Source of the DNA: Nocardia sp. | Lineage (GTDB): Bacteria > Actinomycetota > Actinomycetes > Mycobacteriales > Mycobacteriaceae | Direction: 5' to 3' | Length of the DNA: 7,850 nucleotides | Assembly: GCA_013361595.1 (NCBI GenBank) | Contig: JABFXT010000758.1 | Span: 1 to 7,850 of the forward strand | Shown: piece by piece, positions 6,191-7,850 of the stretch | How positions within the stretch are numbered: the first letter of the stretch is position 1 | Layout of the letters: each line of letters starts with the position of its first letter | Translations under genes and position numbers: made by a program | The notes under the pieces: generated by a model | Database searches by the model: none | What the model saw: the letters and a program-made list of their open reading frames with translations, nothing else | Told to the model about the DNA's origin: nothing

Positions 6191-7411
6191 ATGACGACGA
6201 CAACCGCGAACACCGTGGCCGGACTGATGTCCGCGCTGACCACACCGGCCGGGCAGGCCGATCCCTATCCGCTCTACCGGGAGTTACGCGAACTGGGTCC
6301 CGCCGTCCACACCCCGGACGGGACGCTCGTGGTCACCGGCTATCGGCTCGCCGCCACTCTGTTGCGAGACCACCGATTGCGCAAGCGCCCGGAGAACGGT
6401 CTCGCCGCCGCCGGTTTCGCCGACTGGCGGGATCGGCCGGGGTTGCGGCTGATGTTCACCAGCATGCTCGTGCGCAACCCGCCCGATCACACCCGGCTGC
6501 GCCGACTGGTTTCGGGCAGTTTCACGGCCCGGCGGGTGGCCGGGCTGCGCCGGGCGATCACCCGGACCGTCGACCGGTTGCTCGGTGATCTGGCGGGTGC
6601 CGGCCCGGTGGATTTCGTCGACGCCTTCGCGTTTCCGCTGCCGGTCACCGTGATCGGCGAACTGCTCGGCGTACCCGAAGCCGATCGGCTCCGCTTCCAG
6701 CCGCTGGTCCGGGACTGGGCCGGCGTGCTCGATCTCCTGGACGGTCCGGGCGTCGCCAGGGCCGACGCCGCGGCCGTCGAGATAAGCGACTATCTGCGCG
6801 ATCTGGCCGATCGACGGCGGCGCGAACCGTGTGACGACCTGCTGTCCGCGCTGGCGGTACCGGCAGCCGACGGTGCGCGCCTGGACGACGACGAACTGAT
6901 CACCATGGCGGCCCTGCTCTTCGCCGCCGGTTTCGAGACCACCACCGGGCTGCTCGCCAACGGCCTGGTCGCGCTGCTCGGCCATCCGGAACAGGCGACG
7001 CTCCTGCGGGAGGACCCCGGGCTGGCCGTGCCGGCCGTGGAGGAACTGTTGCGTTACGACTCACCGGTGCAACTGCTCACCTCCCGGACCGCGCCGGCGG
7101 AACTGCGGAGCGCCGGTCTCACCCTGCCGGCCGGGCAGCGCGTCGTCGTGCTGCTGGGGGCGGCCAATCGGGATCCGGAGGTCTTTTCCGAGCCCGATCG
7201 GTTGCGCCTGGACCGGCAGGACGAACCGCCGCTGTCGTTCGGCGGCGGTGTGCACTACTGTCTCGGCGCACCGCTGGCCCGGTTGGAGGCGCAGATCGCC
7301 TTTCCCGCACTGCTGCGGGCTTTCCCGGACCTCGCCCGGGCCGGGCCGGCAGTGGCGCGGAAAGGTCTGGCGTTGCACGGACCGACCGTCCTGCCCGTCA
7401 CCACCGGGTAG
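6191..7411 (+). CDS. Cytochrome P450 (soluble bacterial class I type)
   Basis: This is a 406-residue soluble haem monooxygenase, with no membrane anchor, of the size usual for actinobacterial P450s. DHTRLRRLVSGSF (99-111) is the C-helix haem-propionate motif. AAGFETTTG (245-253) is the I-helix oxygen-activating motif with the Glu/Thr pair. E285-L-L-R288 is the K-helix ExxR. FGGGVHYCLGAPLAR (350-364) is the haem loop with Cys357 as the axial ligand. All catalytic elements are intact. The frame opens at 6128, but ATG 6191 is preferred because GGGGG (6181-6185) lies five bases before it and the family-like N-terminus starts there. The substrate cannot be told from sequence; it resembles the broad CYP107/CYP105-type group, but I would not assign a subfamily. 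No ferredoxin or ferredoxin reductase is in the window, so electrons must come from partners encoded elsewhere. Confidence 0.96.
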   Translation: MTTTTANTVAGLMSALTTPAGQADPYPLYRELRELGPAVHTPDGTLVVTGYRLAATLLRDHRLRKRPENGLAAAGFADWRDRPGLRLMFTSMLVRNPPDHTRLRRLVSGSFTARRVAGLRRAITRTVDRLLGDLAGAGPVDFVDAFAFPLPVTVIGELLGVPEADRLRFQPLVRDWAGVLDLLDGPGVARADAAAVEISDYLRDLADRRRREPCDDLLSALAVPAADGARLDDDELITMAALLFAAGFETTTGLLANGLVALLGHPEQATLLREDPGLAVPAVEELLRYDSPVQLLTSRTAPAELRSAGLTLPAGQRVVVLLGAANRDPEVFSEPDRLRLDRQDEPPLSFGGGVHYCLGAPLARLEAQIAFPALLRAFPDLARAGPAVARKGLALHGPTVLPVTTG

Positions 7412-7435
7412 GGGTCACGGCGTTCTCGTCGCGGG

Positions 7436-7798
7436 CTACCAGCTACCGAGTTCTTTCACGTTCCACGACAGGCTGATCCGTGGTTTGGTCTGCAGTGTGA
7501 TCGCCTCATCCGTATCGTCCGGGGGCCAGAGCCGCAGCCCTTCGTAGCCGCCCGGCCCCCGGACCACGGTCAACCGGTCCAACCGGCGGATACGGCCCAG
7601 GTGCGTATGTTCGTGCTCGCCCGCGTAGAGGCTGATATACGCCTCGCCGGCCGTCGGGTCGAGCGAGAACGAGACGGCCTGGTCCCCACGGGCCAACCAG
7701 AAGGAGAACAGTCCGACGGGCCATTCGAGATCATCGAACTCAGCCGTCGGTTCGGCCTCGAAGAGCCAGATGAGTTCGGCGAGTTCGGGAATCTCCAT
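7436..7798 (-). CDS. Small acidic protein of unknown function
   Basis: I do not recognise the family. The 120-residue product is acidic and tryptophan-rich, with alternating hydrophobic segments that suggest a mostly beta structure: LEWPVGLFSFWLARG (24-38), AVSFSLDPTAGEAYISLYAG (41-60), DRLTVVRG (74-81), then a C-terminal ITLQTKPRISLSWNVKELGSW segment split at about 110. No signal peptide, membrane segment or cysteine is seen. Ordered hydrophobic/polar alternation, a non-repetitive composition and a plausible promoter make it a credible gene rather than a chance frame. A -10-like TACCGT (7805-7810 on the forward strand) ends six bases before the ATG, and there is no ribosome site, which fits a leaderless mRNA. 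It converges on the P450 gene, with 24 bp between the stops, so it is unlikely to share a pathway by operon logic. It could be an immunity- or toxin-neighbour-type small protein, but nothing in view shows that. Confidence 0.72.
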   Translation of the reverse strand: MEIPELAELIWLFEAEPTAEFDDLEWPVGLFSFWLARGDQAVSFSLDPTAGEAYISLYAGEHEHTHLGRIRRLDRLTVVRGPGGYEGLRLWPPDDTDEAITLQTKPRISLSWNVKELGSW

Positions 7799-7807
7799 GC
7801 GCAGACG

Positions 7808-7835
7808 GTAGCGGTGTCGCGGCAGACCCCGCTAC
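7808..7835. repeat. Inverted repeat upstream of the small unknown gene
   Basis: GTAGCGG (7808-7814) pairs perfectly with CCGCTAC (7829-7835). After one mismatch the stem continues with GTC/GAC (7816-7818, 7825-7827), leaving a six-base loop GCGGCA. It overlaps the first bases of the candidate -10 (7805-7810) of the minus-strand gene, so it could be an operator. A minus-strand frame reading V-R-L-E-A ends in TAG at 7834-7832, so the repeat could also be the terminator of an upstream minus-strand gene entering from the right edge. Only 5 codons of that frame are visible. Confidence 0.45.
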
Positions 7836-7850
7836 GCCTCCAACCGCACC

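Noticed and set aside
3823..7411. MarR, ilvD and P450 as a single co-regulated operon
   Set aside because: Gaps of 85 and 96 bp, a hairpin at the end of ilvD and separate promoter candidates argue for independent units.
7407..7440. GGTAG/CTACC inverted repeat between the convergent P450 and small-gene stops
   Set aside because: Only 5 bp with a 24-base loop, made largely of the two stop codons themselves; not a convincing terminator.

Overview
This is a GC-rich actinobacterial chromosomal window, most like Nocardia or a close relative of the Mycobacteriales. The basis is the strong G/C bias at third codon positions, the mycobacterial-type dihydroxy-acid dehydratase, the MmyB-type XRE regulator, and several start codons placed a few bases after an actinobacterial -10 hexamer. 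The genus is an inference.

Layout, left to right. Bases 1-288 hold no convincing gene but contain several palindromes. A minus-strand MmyB-like XRE regulator (289-1125) is divergent from a YceI-family protein (1212-1778). A type II (editing-type) thioesterase follows on the plus strand (1883-2656) with its own ribosome binding site. Its end meets a minus-strand remnant of a chloramphenicol-phosphotransferase-like P-loop gene (2666-2843), in which N- and C-terminal pieces survive in different frames. A minus-strand SDR oxidoreductase (2926-3792) is back-to-back with a MarR regulator (3823-4302) across a 30-bp AT-rich gap. Then come ilvD (4388-6094) and a class I-type cytochrome P450 (6191-7411) on the plus strand. 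A small minus-strand protein of unknown function (7436-7798) converges on the P450. The right edge carries a strong inverted repeat.

Function. ilvD is a housekeeping gene for branched-chain amino acid (and hence CoA/pantothenate precursor) synthesis. The others look like independent accessory or regulatory units: a ligand-sensing regulator facing a lipocalin-like YceI protein, an orphan thioesterase with no megasynthase in view, an SDR that the adjacent MarR protein could repress, and a P450 without redox partners. I see no CRISPR array, transposase, tRNA, rRNA or integrase, and no coherent multi-gene novel system. The points most worth a second look are the internally deleted phosphotransferase remnant, the compact SDR/MarR promoter region, the repeated '-10 hexamer, six bases, start codon' arrangement that suggests leaderless transcripts, and palindrome clusters at both edges.
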